In this document: positions 27,114 to 36,105 of the stretch, piece by piece | How positions within the stretch are numbered: the stretch's first letter is position 1 | Layout of the letters: each line of letters begins with the position of its first letter | Notes under the pieces: generated by a model | Database searches by the model: none | What the model was told of the DNA's origin: nothing | The model's input: only the letters and a program-made list of their open reading frames with translations | Program-made: the position numbers and the translations under genes | Assembly (NCBI RefSeq): GCF_021647475.1 | Contig: NZ_JAKIUR010000032.1 | Location: 1-37,970, forward strand | DNA from: Lutibacter sp. | GTDB lineage: Bacteria; Bacteroidota; Bacteroidia; Flavobacteriales; Flavobacteriaceae | Reading direction: 5' to 3' | DNA length: 37,970 bases

Positions 27114-27402
27114 TTATCTTTATTTTATTTTCTCAATTTTAAATTAAAATACTTCGACAAGCTCAGTATGACACTTTAATTTCACTTTATCTAGAACAAA
27201 GACGAAACTTTTATTTTATGAAAGGTTCTGCCAAGTTGAGAATGAACTGTGCTCAAATACAAATATTTAATTGATAATTTTCTTTTAATCTTTATTCGTT
27301 ATTGCGAGGTTTTAAAAAAATCATGGCAATCTTTTTATTCTAGAAACAGATTGCTTCAGTCATTCTTCCTTCGCAATGACGGTTTGTGTTTCACTTTTCA
27401 CG
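27114..27402. repeat. Intergenic repeats between rmlB and the UDP-HexNAc dehydrogenase gene, including module copy 2
   Basis: Three things are visible. The short dispersed repeat CTTCGACAAGCTCAGTATGAC lies near 27151. The second copy of the 75-bp module (27231-27296, AATGAACTGTGCTCAAATAC) follows. One full palindromic unit runs from 27297 to 27382 with outer arms CGTTATTGCGA and TCGCAATGACG. No gene is present. Confidence 0.75.
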
Positions 27403-28416
27403 TTAACCTTTATACTTTTTAAAATACCACTCCATGGTTTTCAAAATTCCGGAATCAAAATTTTCTACGGCTTTCCAATTTAACTTATTTTCAATTTTAG
27501 AAGCATCAATTGCATATCTGAAATCGTGACCGGCTCTATCTTCTACATATTGAATTTGACTTTTATAACTTCCTTTTTCTAAAGGATGTATTTTATCTAA
27601 CAATTCACAAATTTTTTGAGCAATATAATTATTATTCTGCTCATTTTTCCCTCCAATATTATAAACTTCTCCACTAATTCCTTTTTGAAACGCCAAATTA
27701 ATTCCTTTACAGTGGTCTAAAACGTACAACCAATCTCTAATATTACTTCCATCACCATAAATTGGAATTATTTGTCCAGTTAAAGCTTTTCTAATAACCG
27801 TTGGAATTAATTTTTCATCATGTTGTTTTGGCCCGTAATTATTAGAGCAATTAGTAATGACTGTGTTCATTCCATAAGTATGAAAATAACTCCGTACAAT
27901 CATATCGCTACTTGCTTTGGATGCACTATACGGAGAATTTGGAGCGTAGGGTGTTTGCTCTGTAAACAAGCCTGTTTTACCTAAAGTTCCGTAAACTTCA
28001 TCTGTAGAAACGTGTAAAAAACGACTATTTTCAAAATCTTTTTTATAGGTAAATGGTTTTTCCATCCAAAATTTGTAAGCAACATCTAACAATGTAAATG
28101 TTCCTTTTACATTGGTTTCAATAAATACGCCTGGATTGGTAATTGAATTATCTACATGTGATTCTGCTGCCAAATGCATAACACCTTCAATTTTAAACTT
28201 TTTAAAGATACTTTCTATTAATTTTCTATCGCAAATATCACCTTTAATAAAGGTATAATTGGAAGCGTTTTCTATACTTTTTAAATTTTCTAAATTACCT
28301 GCGTAAGTAAGTAAATCCAAATTTACAAAATGTTGATTTGGATATTTTTCTACAAGATATTCAACTAGGTTTGAGCCTATAAATCCTGCACCTCCTGTTA
28401 TTAAAATGGTTTTCAT
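27403..28416 (-). CDS. rmlB: dTDP-glucose 4,6-dehydratase
   Basis: A 337-residue extended SDR catalysing the second step of dTDP-L-rhamnose synthesis. TGGAGFIGSNLVEYL is at residues 7-21, LDLLTYAGNLENL near 33-45, HLAAESHVDNSI near 83, and the STDEVYGTLG motif near 133 has the catalytic Asp-Glu pair. YSASKASSD (Y-x3-K) is near 160 and NCSNNYGPKQ near 187. Length and motifs are normal. It is the last of the four rml genes (order A-C-D-B). The gap to rmlD (28417-28577) holds only degenerate repeat text. Confidence 0.96.
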   Translation of the reverse strand: MKTILITGGAGFIGSNLVEYLVEKYPNQHFVNLDLLTYAGNLENLKSIENASNYTFIKGDICDRKLIESIFKKFKIEGVMHLAAESHVDNSITNPGVFIETNVKGTFTLLDVAYKFWMEKPFTYKKDFENSRFLHVSTDEVYGTLGKTGLFTEQTPYAPNSPYSASKASSDMIVRSYFHTYGMNTVITNCSNNYGPKQHDEKLIPTVIRKALTGQIIPIYGDGSNIRDWLYVLDHCKGINLAFQKGISGEVYNIGGKNEQNNNYIAQKICELLDKIHPLEKGSYKSQIQYVEDRAGHDFRYAIDASKIENKLNWKAVENFDSGILKTMEWYFKKYKG

Positions 28417-28577
28417 ATGTGATTTATGTTATAAAAATATTGCATTTACCTATTCCTTTTTATTACGTATTTAACTTTTTATGAAAAGCTTCTCAGTTAA
28501 ACTTAGGATGATATTTCCTTTTGTATAGCTATATTTAACTTGATTCAGCATATTTTACCTTTAAAACTATTTTTTTT

Positions 28578-29447
28578 CTACACTTCATGCATCTTAATCA
28601 AACATTTTTTTAAAGAAATCTTCCAATTTGGGATATTTATACCAAACGTATTTTGAATTTTATTAGTGTTTAACAAACTATAGTTTGGTCTTTTTGCTTT
28701 GGTTTTAAACTTTGTTGATTTAATTGGCTCCACTACACATGCAATATTAGAAATTTTAATAATTTCTTCCGCAAAAGTAAACCAACTACAACTTCCTGTA
28801 TTAGCAAAATGAACTATTTCTGTATTTTCATTTTTTAGTTTAGGAATAATGGTAAGTATAGCTTCCGCTAAATCTTTTGCATAAGTTGGAGAACCAACTT
28901 GGTCAGAAACCACCTGAATTTTATCTTTATCTTTACCTATTCTACAAATAGTTTTTACAAAATTATTTCCAAATTCAGAATATAACCACGAAGTTCTAAT
29001 TATAATTGAATTTACAGGATTAATCTCTTGAATAGCTTCCTCTCCCTTTAACTTTGTTTTTCCGTAACAATTTTGTGGGTTGGTTTTATCTGTTTCTGTA
29101 TAAGGATTTTTAGAAGTTCCATCAAATACATAATCTGTTGAAATATGGACTAAAATAATGCTATGTTTTTTTGCCAATTCGGCTAAATATTTAACAGCAG
29201 TATAATTAATTTTATCAGCTAATTCAATTTCATCTTCAGCTTTATCAACTTGCGTATAGGCTGCACAATTTATGATAGCATCAATTTGGTTTTTGACTAA
29301 ATATTTTTCAATCTTTTCAAGATTTGTAATATCTAATATCTTTTTTTCAGCAAAAAAGATATTATAATTAGTATATTTTTTTTGGATGTTTTTAAAGGTC
29401 AAACCCAATTGTCCATTTGCTCCTGTTATTAAAATATTCGTCATCAT
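28578..29447 (-). CDS. rmlD: dTDP-4-dehydrorhamnose reductase
   Basis: A 289-residue SDR performing the final NAD(P)H reduction to dTDP-L-rhamnose. ILITGANGQLGLTF is at residues 5-18, INCAAYTQVDKAEDE near 60-74, ISTDYVFDG near 100, the catalytic YGKTK near 127-131, and RTSWLYSEFGNNFVKT near 149. A short stretch (8 bases) separates it from rmlC, so the two are cotranscribed. It is distinct from the RmlD-like fnlB at 7357. Confidence 0.95.
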   Translation of the reverse strand: MMTNILITGANGQLGLTFKNIQKKYTNYNIFFAEKKILDITNLEKIEKYLVKNQIDAIINCAAYTQVDKAEDEIELADKINYTAVKYLAELAKKHSIILVHISTDYVFDGTSKNPYTETDKTNPQNCYGKTKLKGEEAIQEINPVNSIIIRTSWLYSEFGNNFVKTICRIGKDKDKIQVVSDQVGSPTYAKDLAEAILTIIPKLKNENTEIVHFANTGSCSWFTFAEEIIKISNIACVVEPIKSTKFKTKAKRPNYSLLNTNKIQNTFGINIPNWKISLKKCLIKMHEV

Positions 29448-29455
29448 TTTATACC

Positions 29456-30004
29456 TTAAAAATAATCTGCTTCATTAAACGATTTTTGGACTTTATCCTT
29501 TTCAGAAATTAAAATCTCATCTTCTGAAAGTTGCCAATCTATTTGTAGCATTTTATCATTAAATAAAATTCCTCTTTCTGATGATTTATTGTAATAATTA
29601 TCTACTTTGTAAGCAAAGATTGCCTCTTTACTTAACACCACATATCCATGTGCGAATCCTTGAGGAACAAATAGTTGTTTTTTATTAGTTTCGCTTAATT
29701 CAACAGCTACATATTTACCAAAAGTTTTTGATTTTTTTCGAATATCTACCGCAATATCTAACACACTACCTTTAATAACTCGTACTAATTTTGATTGAGC
29801 AAAAGGCGGTAACTGGTAATGTAAACCACGTAAAACTCCCTTAGTTGATTTAGCTTCATTATCCTGGCAAAAGTTGACAGCATGTCCTATAAATTTTTCA
29901 AAAGATTCTTTTTTAAATGATTCAAAAAAATAACCTCTTTCATCTTCATGAACCTTTGGTTCACAAATTATTATATCTGAAATTTTTGTTTTTATAAAGT
30001 TCAT
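29456..30004 (-). CDS. rmlC: dTDP-4-dehydrorhamnose 3,5-epimerase
   Basis: A 182-residue cupin epimerase. EPKVHEDERGYFFESF is at about residues 15-30, GVLRGLHYQLPP near 56-67 with the catalytic His, AVDIRKKSKTFGKYV near 90, and FVPQGFAHGYVVLS near 111-124. Length is typical. It is encoded between rmlA and rmlD and forms part of the dTDP-L-rhamnose operon. Confidence 0.95.
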   Translation of the reverse strand: MNFIKTKISDIIICEPKVHEDERGYFFESFKKESFEKFIGHAVNFCQDNEAKSTKGVLRGLHYQLPPFAQSKLVRVIKGSVLDIAVDIRKKSKTFGKYVAVELSETNKKQLFVPQGFAHGYVVLSKEAIFAYKVDNYYNKSSERGILFNDKMLQIDWQLSEDEILISEKDKVQKSFNEADYF

Positions 30005-30089
30005 ATTATAAGGCTAAAATATAAAGGTTTAAGTTTGAAGTGTAAAAATTAACATTTTTTTGATATTTTAAAATAAATCGTAGAAATCT

Positions 30090-30140
30090 CTCACTTAATA
30101 AGCAGATTACTTCGTCGCTAATACTTCTCGTAATGACGGT
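30090..30140. repeat. Half unit of the palindromic repeat between rmlA and rmlC
   Basis: The 157-base gap contains GCAGATTACTTCGTCGCTAA followed by CTCGTAATGACGG, a right half of the repeat without its partner. Confidence 0.65.
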
Positions 30141-30161
30141 TTGTGTTTCGCTTCTCATTTT

Positions 30162-31034
30162 TCACTTAATTAATCCCTTCAAATACTTTCCATATTGATT
30201 ATTTTTATATTCTTCTGATAATTTAAGTAATTGTTGCTTATTAATATAACCTTTTTCAAAAGCAATTTCTTCAATACAAGCTATTTTTAAACCTTGACGT
30301 TTTTCAATAGTTTGAATAAAATTTGAAGCTTCTAATAAAGAATCCTGCGTTCCAGTATCTAACCAAGCATAACCTCTGCCCATTACTTCTAGTTTTAACT
30401 TTTGCTGTGCTAAATAGGTTTCATTTACCGTAGTAATTTCTAATTCTCCTCTTGTAGATGGTTTTATATTTTTAGCAATTTGAATGACATCGTTTGGGTA
30501 AAAATACAAACCTACAACTGCATAATTACTTTTTGGATTGATTGGTTTTTCTTCAATACTTTTAACACTTCCTTCAGTATCAAATTCTGCCACTCCATAT
30601 CTATTTGGATCTTGAACATAATACCCGAAAATAGTAGCTTTTTTTTCTTCAGAGACAGTTTTAACTGCATCCTTTAATAAATTTTCAATTCCATCTCCAT
30701 AAAAAATGTTATCTCCTAAAACAAGACAAACATCATCATCACCAATAAAATCTTCTCCCAAAATAAAAGCTTGTGCTAATCCGTCTGGCGAAGGTTGTTC
30801 TTTATAAGAAAAACTCATTCCAATATTACTACCATTACCAAATAACTTTTCAAAATTAGGCAAATCTTGTGGTGTTGAAATAATTAGCACTTCTTTAATT
30901 CCCGCTAACATTAAAATGGAAAGCGGATAATAAATCATTGGTTTATCATATATGGCAAGCAGTTGTTTTGAAGTTCCTTTTGTAATTGGATACAATCTAG
31001 TTCCTGAACCTCCTGCTAAAATAATTCCTTTCAT
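30162..31034 (-). CDS. rmlA: Glucose-1-phosphate thymidylyltransferase
   Basis: A 290-residue nucleotidyltransferase making dTDP-glucose, the first step to dTDP-L-rhamnose. The signature GGSGTRLYPITKGTSKQLL is at residues 8-26, DKPMIYYPLSILMLAGI near 30-46, VLGDNIFYGDG near 105-115 with the metal-binding Asp, EEKPINPKSNYAVVGLYFYP near 161-180, and WLDTGTQDSLLEAS near 224. Length is normal. It is the most upstream gene of the minus-strand locus. Confidence 0.96.
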   Translation of the reverse strand: MKGIILAGGSGTRLYPITKGTSKQLLAIYDKPMIYYPLSILMLAGIKEVLIISTPQDLPNFEKLFGNGSNIGMSFSYKEQPSPDGLAQAFILGEDFIGDDDVCLVLGDNIFYGDGIENLLKDAVKTVSEEKKATIFGYYVQDPNRYGVAEFDTEGSVKSIEEKPINPKSNYAVVGLYFYPNDVIQIAKNIKPSTRGELEITTVNETYLAQQKLKLEVMGRGYAWLDTGTQDSLLEASNFIQTIEKRQGLKIACIEEIAFEKGYINKQQLLKLSEEYKNNQYGKYLKGLIK

Positions 31035-31526
31035 CGATTTCTATTTTTGATAAACTTTATTGGATAACACAATTACTACCAACAAATTGTATATACTGCG
31101 AAAATAACGATTTATTATTTAATTTTTCTTTTTATACCTAAACGATTAAAAAGTTGTAATTTCTTTTTAGTATACTAAAGAACCTTAACAATTGTTATAT
31201 GCTGAAATTTGAATTTCTATTTATTTTCCAAATCAATTTCAAAAAAAATTAGATAGCTCTTCACTTAAGCCAACACTAAATCATTAATAATTAAGTAGAT
31301 ATATGAATTTAGATTTGTAATTCTGAAAAAAATATGTTATATTAAGCATTCGTCAAAACCTATTCGTTTAAAACTCCTGATAACTTTTTAGTGTTTAATT
31401 ACACCATAACCAAAAGTATAATTTTATAAAAATAGCACAATTTTAAATCTTTTCTTTTGAAGACTTGGAAGTGATTTGGGAAGTTTTTAACAATAATGAT
31501 TGTATAACTTAAATAACGATAACATT
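31035..31526. other. Divergent intergenic region between rmlA and a small plus-strand gene
   Basis: About 490 AT-rich bases separate minus-strand rmlA from the plus-strand gene at 31527. Promoters for both directions must lie here. The nearest candidate for rmlA is TACAATTTG (minus strand, about 31095-31087), one base off the TAnnTTTG spacing. I see no repeats, RNA genes or open frames of note. Confidence 0.35.
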
Positions 31527-31706
31527 ATGGAAAAATTAGATTTAAAAAACATGAGATTACCACTTTCTAAAAAACGATTTAGTAAATTGAGAAAAGCCAT
31601 TAAAACAGGACGTGTAAAATGGATGGAAATGTCGGAAGAATTAATGTATTCTTATCAGGATTTTTGGAAATCAGAGAAGTATAAAAACATGGAAAAAATA
31701 GATTAA
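31527..31706 (+). CDS. Small basic protein of unknown function
   Basis: The frame is open from 31500, but I place the start at the ATG of MEKLDLKNMRLPLSKKRFSK (31527), giving 59 residues; the upstream codons have no good ribosome-binding context. The protein is rich in Lys and Arg in its first half (KKRFSKLRKAIKTGRVKW) and aromatic near the end (YSYQDFWKSEKY). There is no signal peptide, membrane segment or motif I recognise. It is a stand-alone gene. Confidence 0.5.
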   Translation: MEKLDLKNMRLPLSKKRFSKLRKAIKTGRVKWMEMSEELMYSYQDFWKSEKYKNMEKID

Positions 31707-31868
31707 TTGGTATTTATCAAAAAACATTAAATTACAAAATAAATAGTGTTTAAAAATCTGAAATACTACTAATTTATATATATCTACAAATTCTTTTCTT
31801 TTTCACAAGAAAATAAGGGTGTTTGTTTTGCTATGTAATATTTGTTACATTGCGATAAAACTTATAAA

Positions 31869-32456
31869 ATGAAAAATAATTTACTACTAATTTTTATTGT
31901 CCTTTTTATGTTTAGTTGTGACAACGATAATGACCCAACTAACAATGTTTGCGAAAATAATTACGTTACAGATGCAATTACTACAGCATTTTCTGTTGCA
32001 AATGGTTACGATGATTTAGCTGAATGGATGGATTTAGAAACTCACGAATATGAAATTCAAATTAATGAAAACGGTGAAATATGTACTGTAGGTTATCAAA
32101 ACCCAAGCACATATACTGGAGGATATACTATTGAAATTATTAACAATACCAATTCTTCTTCAACAAGTTATTCAGGGACTCATACTTTTTCACAAACAGC
32201 TTTAGATTACCAATCAATTACACCTGTTACTGTTGTAAGTGGCGATTATATTACTGTTAAACGAACTATTTTACCCGGATATACAAATTTAAATCAAACT
32301 GTTGGACGCGTTTTAAGAAAGTCTGATTTTTCAAATGTTCCTTATCCAATTACCCAAGGAAATGTGGTTTTTCAAGGATCCGTTTTTTATGGAGCTGGTG
32401 GTCCAGTATCAAATAATTCACAACCATACATAGCTTTAGGATTTAAGGTTAACTAA
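31869..32456 (+). CDS. Predicted lipoprotein of unknown function
   Basis: I use the ATG at 31869 (MKNNLLLIFIVLFMFSCDND), giving 195 residues; a longer frame from 31842 would bury the signal peptide. The lipobox is MFSC with Cys at residue 18, followed by acidic DNDNDP, which resembles the signal for surface exposure of lipoproteins in flavobacteria. The mature part is rich in Thr, Ser, Asn and Tyr with alternating hydrophobic strands (YTIEIINNTNSSSTSYSGTH), suggesting an extracellular beta-sandwich. I recognise no family. The inverted repeat at 32538 would terminate it. Confidence 0.7.
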   Translation: MKNNLLLIFIVLFMFSCDNDNDPTNNVCENNYVTDAITTAFSVANGYDDLAEWMDLETHEYEIQINENGEICTVGYQNPSTYTGGYTIEIINNTNSSSTSYSGTHTFSQTALDYQSITPVTVVSGDYITVKRTILPGYTNLNQTVGRVLRKSDFSNVPYPITQGNVVFQGSVFYGAGGPVSNNSQPYIALGFKVN

Positions 32457-32537
32457 CAAAACTATTTAACTAAAACAGTTAATTATAAATAGTGTCTGTT
32501 CTCAAAGCAATTTTTACAGCAAACAAATTTATAAATA

Positions 32538-32566
32538 AAAAGCATCTCAATTGAGATGCTTTTTTC
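32538..32566. terminator. Bidirectional rho-independent terminator
   Basis: A perfect palindrome AAAAAGCATCTC/GAGATGCTTTTT with an A run on one side and a T run on the other works in both directions. On the plus strand it ends the lipoprotein transcript. On the minus strand it directly follows the tRNA 3' end at 32566-32581, so it was probably the terminator of that tRNA gene before the element inserted. Confidence 0.88.
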
Positions 32567-32581
32567 GGTCTGGACGGGACT
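32566..32581 (-). other. Attachment site: displaced 3' end of a tRNA gene, probably tRNA-Asp
   Basis: On the minus strand the 16 bases read AGTCCCGTCCAGACCG. This matches the T-arm 3' strand, acceptor 3' strand and G discriminator of bacterial tRNA-Asp genes as I know them. The rest of the tRNA is missing: the sequence diverges right after the T-arm part (TTAGTCC instead of the expected GAGTCC context). A terminator lies on the 3' side and a tyrosine integrase gene on the other. This is the structure left when an element integrates in a tRNA 3' end and carries the restored tRNA to its far end. The tRNA identity is inferred. Confidence 0.75.
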
Positions 32582-32703
32582 AACAGATACCTTTTCTCAC
32601 TTACCTCAACTTTACCAAACCCTTCTACAACCCTTATAAATAAAGGGATTTAAAATTTTTTCAAGCAAATAAAATTAAGTGAATCACCTATAAATTAAAT
32701 TAT

Positions 32704-32740
32704 TGTGGGGATAATGTGGGGATAATTTTGTATCTTTATA
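32704..32740 (+). promoter_or_regulatory. Tandem 11-bp repeat and promoter before the integrase gene
   Basis: TGTGGGGATAA occurs twice with no spacing (32704-32714 and 32715-32725). It is followed by TATCTTTA at 32731-32738, close to the Bacteroidetes -7 box. Together with the nearby attachment site the repeats may be arm-type binding sites of the integrase or of the excisionase, which would let these proteins regulate int. Confidence 0.45.
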
Positions 32741-32757
32741 AAACTAAAAATTAAGCT

Positions 32758-34059
32758 ATGTCAACACTAAATTACCTTGTAAAAGGGCAAAAGTATTATT
32801 CAAATATACTTATTAGATTTAAAAACGGAAGAAAATTTGACTACACAACTTCAACCGATTTAAAAATTGACCCTAAAAATTGGAGTCAAGCAAAACAAAA
32901 AGTTAAAAATACTGCTGGTGATAAAACCAAAGACGCTATTAACAACCACTTAATAGAGTTAAAAAAATTCATAATTGATGAATTTAATTTAGATAATGCT
33001 ACAGGAACATTTATAGATAAGCAATGGCTTCAACAAAAAATTGCAAAACATTTCAACAGACCCATTAATGAAGAAGCAACCGATGAAATTTACTTCGTTC
33101 CATTTACAGATACATTTATTAAAAAAGCTCCTACTCGTTTAATTAAAGGTAAAAACAAGCCTGTGAGTAGCTCTACAATAACAAAATACAATAGTTTATT
33201 AAAAAAGTTAAAAGCCTATGAAGAACACACTAAAACAAAGATTAAATTCACCGATTTAGACCTTATATTTTATGAGAATTTCGTTCATTTTTTAAAAGTT
33301 GAATAAACCATTAGCACAAATACAGTAGGTAAATACATAAGTACTCTAAAAGCTATTGCCAGAGATGCACTGCTAAAAGGCTTACCCGTTAACAAAGAAA
33401 TTAATCACCCCAACTTTTTCGTTCCTACAGAAAAATCAAAAGACATTTATTTAAATGACGATGAAATAAATACCATTTATAATCACGATTTTAAGAACGA
33501 TAAAAAATTGGATAATGCGAGAGACCTTTTTATAATTGGGTTAAGAACAGGATTGAGAATTTCAGATTTTTTAAGATTAAAACAAACAAATATTAAAGAT
33601 GGGTATATTGAAATAGAAACTCAAAAAACAGGACAAGAAGTTGTTATTCCAATGCATCCTCAAGTAAAAGAAATACTTAAAAAAAGAAATGGCTTTCCAA
33701 GACAAATATCCGACCAAAAATTCAACCTTTACATTAAAGATGTATGCGAAGCTGCTAAACTAAAAGAAAAGGTTCACGGCAGCAAAATAGATAAAGAAAC
33801 CAACAGAAAAAAAGAAGGAAATTACCCTAAATATGAATTAGTAACCTCTCATATTTGCAGAAGAAGTTTTGCTTCTAACTTATATGGTGCACTTCCTAAT
33901 ATGGTAATAATGGGCATTACAGGTCACACTACAGAAACTCAATTCCTAAGATATATCAAAATAACCCCAAAGGAAAATGCAAATAAATTGAAGGAATACT
34001 GGGCAAAACAAAAAGAAGAAAATAGTTATGAGCAACTTAATATGAAAATTGTTAAATAA
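32758..34059 (+). pseudogene. Tyrosine recombinase (integrase) with an in-frame stop
   Basis: A 434-codon frame of a phage-type integrase with a single TAA at 33304-33306 (after HFLKVE). Both sides are in the same frame. The N-terminal part has the arm-binding and core-binding regions (ILIRFKNGRKFDYTTSTDLK, then SSSTITKYNSLLKKLKAYEE). After the stop come TISTNTVGKYISTLKAIARD and the catalytic domain: Arg in GLRTGLRISDFLRL, H-x-x-R in TSHICRRSFASN, GH in ITGHTTETQF and the Tyr nucleophile in FLRYIKI. All catalytic residues are kept, so the lesion looks recent. Readthrough, or a restart at ATG 33508 making a truncated catalytic domain, are less likely alternatives. It adjoins the tRNA attachment site. 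Confidence 0.88.
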
Positions 34060-34085
34060 TTTTTACTTTTATAAAAAATTAAGCT

Positions 34086-34838
34086 ATGATTAATAAATAC
34101 CTAAAGCAATTTTGCATTGCTATTAGCAGTGATAATGAACTTTCCAAAACCTCTTTTTTAAATCTTTATGAAAATTCAATAACTCACTTTACCCCTTATT
34201 TAAAAACTGAAATACAAGAAAACATTCTTAATTTAGATAAAAATAAACATTCGTATTATCTTGATTATGTAATTAATCAAATTAAAAAAACTCCTTTTTT
34301 TAATACCTCCGAAAATCAATTTGATAAATTTTTGTTAGACTATAAAGATAAAATGGATATTTCAAATTTTCCTTATTTCAAAAATAATCTAAGTAATGAT
34401 TTAAATACTTTCATCAATCCAAACTTCTTCGAACCTACTTCCAAAAATTTAAAATTAGAAAATTTACAACAAAATGCATTCTCTTATGCTTCAATGCTTG
34501 AAGCTAAAAAAATAATTGAATATGCCGAAAATGAAAAAACAAAATTAGACCAATCACATACGGTTTTTAAAAAAATAAAATGGGTAGGAAAACCCTCACA
34601 ATTAGGATTTATTATTGGGGTTCTTGCTGATTTAGATTACATTGAAGCTCCTAAAAGAAAATCAAACGATATAAATTATACGCAATTTGCAAAACAGATT
34701 AAAGATGTTTTTGAGATTAAAACCACAGAAAGCACCCTTTCAAAATATCTGAATTTAGATTCAGAAAAAGCACAAGAAACTAAAAGAAAATTTGAAAAAG
34801 AAAATTTTCATATTCCAAATAGAAAAATTATAAGTTAA
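34086..34838 (+). CDS. Integrative-element accessory protein, paralogue 1
   Basis: A 250-residue protein of unknown function, 26 bases after the integrase gene. The first 155 residues look helical without a recognisable motif. Residues about 160-250 form a domain shared with the next gene: KWVGKPSQLGFIIGVLADLD, INYTQFAKQIKDVFEIKTTE, STLSKYLNLDSEKAQETKRK. Similar domains occur in proteins next to integrases in Bacteroidetes elements, sometimes labelled RteC-like; RteC regulates excision in CTnDOT. That link is tentative. Its leader (AAAAATTAAGCTATG) is identical to that of the integrase gene. Confidence 0.65.
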   Translation: MINKYLKQFCIAISSDNELSKTSFLNLYENSITHFTPYLKTEIQENILNLDKNKHSYYLDYVINQIKKTPFFNTSENQFDKFLLDYKDKMDISNFPYFKNNLSNDLNTFINPNFFEPTSKNLKLENLQQNAFSYASMLEAKKIIEYAENEKTKLDQSHTVFKKIKWVGKPSQLGFIIGVLADLDYIEAPKRKSNDINYTQFAKQIKDVFEIKTTESTLSKYLNLDSEKAQETKRKFEKENFHIPNRKIIS

Positions 34839-34861
34839 TAATTGCTATAAAAAATAGAATA

Positions 34862-35731
34862 TTGGAAGCCGTACTAAAATTGCAAAAAGCATTAATAAAA
34901 GATTATTATAAACAATTTATATTTTCTATAAATGATGAGGGGATTGACTTTTCTATGGATGCAAATCAAATAATCTATAGAGGTGAAAGTTATTTTGAAA
35001 AAGATTTAGATTTAATTAAAAAAAATAGCAAACACATTATTGATGATATTAAACCTTTATATATAAATGCCCTGAGTGAAATAATTCTAAAACTTTCAAC
35101 ATTAAATAATAATATTGAAAAATTAAACTTCTTAAATTATTCCATTCAATTATTTAACATTCCTGTTAATCAACTAAAAAAAGATTTCTTTATTGATGAA
35201 GAAAGTTCAAGATATTATGCAAAGTTTGAATTAGGAGATGATATATTTTCATTCAATGATATTTATAAAGAATTGATTCAAACACAACAATCTAAAAAAT
35301 ACAAATACGATTTTTTAAATTTCAATTTTTTTATATACCGAACAAAAATACTTAGCTTCCTACCTTTTTCTCTTTTAACAATTGTAAAAAACTTTATAAA
35401 CATTTTAAATAAAAAAGTTATTGAAATTGAAGAAGAAATAGAAATAAATGAAACTAAAGAATCAAAATTAAAATGGAATGGCAAAGCATCTCATTTAGGT
35501 TTTTTAATCGGACAATTAGCGGAGTTAGATTATATTAATACACCCAAAAGAAATAACGGAGAAATTAATTATACTCATTTTGCCAAAGAAGTTTTAACAA
35601 CATTTCACGCAAAAACTACAGAATCCACACTCACAAAATACTTGAACATTGCTACCGAAAAAGCACAAGAAACACAGCGAAATTTTGAAAAAGCAAACTT
35701 CAGTATACCGCACAAAAAAGAAGTAAGCTAA
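34862..35731 (+). CDS. Integrative-element accessory protein, paralogue 2
   Basis: A 289-residue protein starting at TTG (34862, EAVLKLQKALIKDYYKQF) 23 bases after paralogue 1. Its last 90 residues match those of paralogue 1 (KWNGKASHLGFLIGQLAELD, INYTHFAKEVLTTFHAKTTE, STLTKYLNIATEKAQETQRN), while the N-terminal 190 residues differ, apart from both being helical and Lys-rich. This suggests an old duplication in which the C-terminal domain is under the same constraint and the N-terminal part has diverged to a new partner or signal. Function unknown; an RteC-like regulator of excision is a guess. Confidence 0.65.
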   Translation: MEAVLKLQKALIKDYYKQFIFSINDEGIDFSMDANQIIYRGESYFEKDLDLIKKNSKHIIDDIKPLYINALSEIILKLSTLNNNIEKLNFLNYSIQLFNIPVNQLKKDFFIDEESSRYYAKFELGDDIFSFNDIYKELIQTQQSKKYKYDFLNFNFFIYRTKILSFLPFSLLTIVKNFINILNKKVIEIEEEIEINETKESKLKWNGKASHLGFLIGQLAELDYINTPKRNNGEINYTHFAKEVLTTFHAKTTESTLTKYLNIATEKAQETQRNFEKANFSIPHKKEVS

Positions 35732-35811
35732 TACCGTTCGAGTACCTTCTGGTACGTTTGCTCAAACATATCCCATTTACTTTTACATCGTTAAACATTA
35801 AAACAAAAACG

Positions 35812-36105
35812 ATGAAAGAAAACAAAATCACTCAAGTACACGGAGTAAATCCACAAGAATTTAAAGATAGTATAGTTTCAGATATTAAAGCTGAATTTGT
35901 AAAGCTATCTAAAAACTTCCAACCTATTTTACCTCCAAAATATCTCACACGAAAAGAGGTTGCCAAAATCCTTAAAATTTCATTAGTAACTTTAAGCGAT
36001 TGGAATAAAAAAGGAATCCTAAAACCATACCGTTTAGGAAATTTAATCCGATACAAACAAAGTGAATTAGACCAAGCTTTAATTTCAATTAATAAAAAAA
36101 AGTAG
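35812..36105 (+). CDS. Excisionase-like HTH protein
   Basis: I start it at the ATG of MKENKITQVHGVNPQEFKDS (35812), giving 97 residues; the frame is open from a TTG at 35758 but that start has no support. Residues about 45-90 are a MerR/excisionase-type winged helix (HTH_17): LTRKEVAKILKISLVTLSDW, then NKKGILKPYRLGNLIRYKQS. In integrative elements such proteins bend DNA at the attachment site or act as regulators. The stop TAG is directly followed by the TTG start of the replication gene, pointing to coupled translation. Confidence 0.8.
   Translation: MKENKITQVHGVNPQEFKDSIVSDIKAEFVKLSKNFQPILPPKYLTRKEVAKILKISLVTLSDWNKKGILKPYRLGNLIRYKQSELDQALISINKKK

Noticed and set aside
32566..32581. A complete tRNA gene
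   Set aside because: Only the T-arm and acceptor 3' strands are present; no anticodon or D arm can be folded in the adjoining bases.
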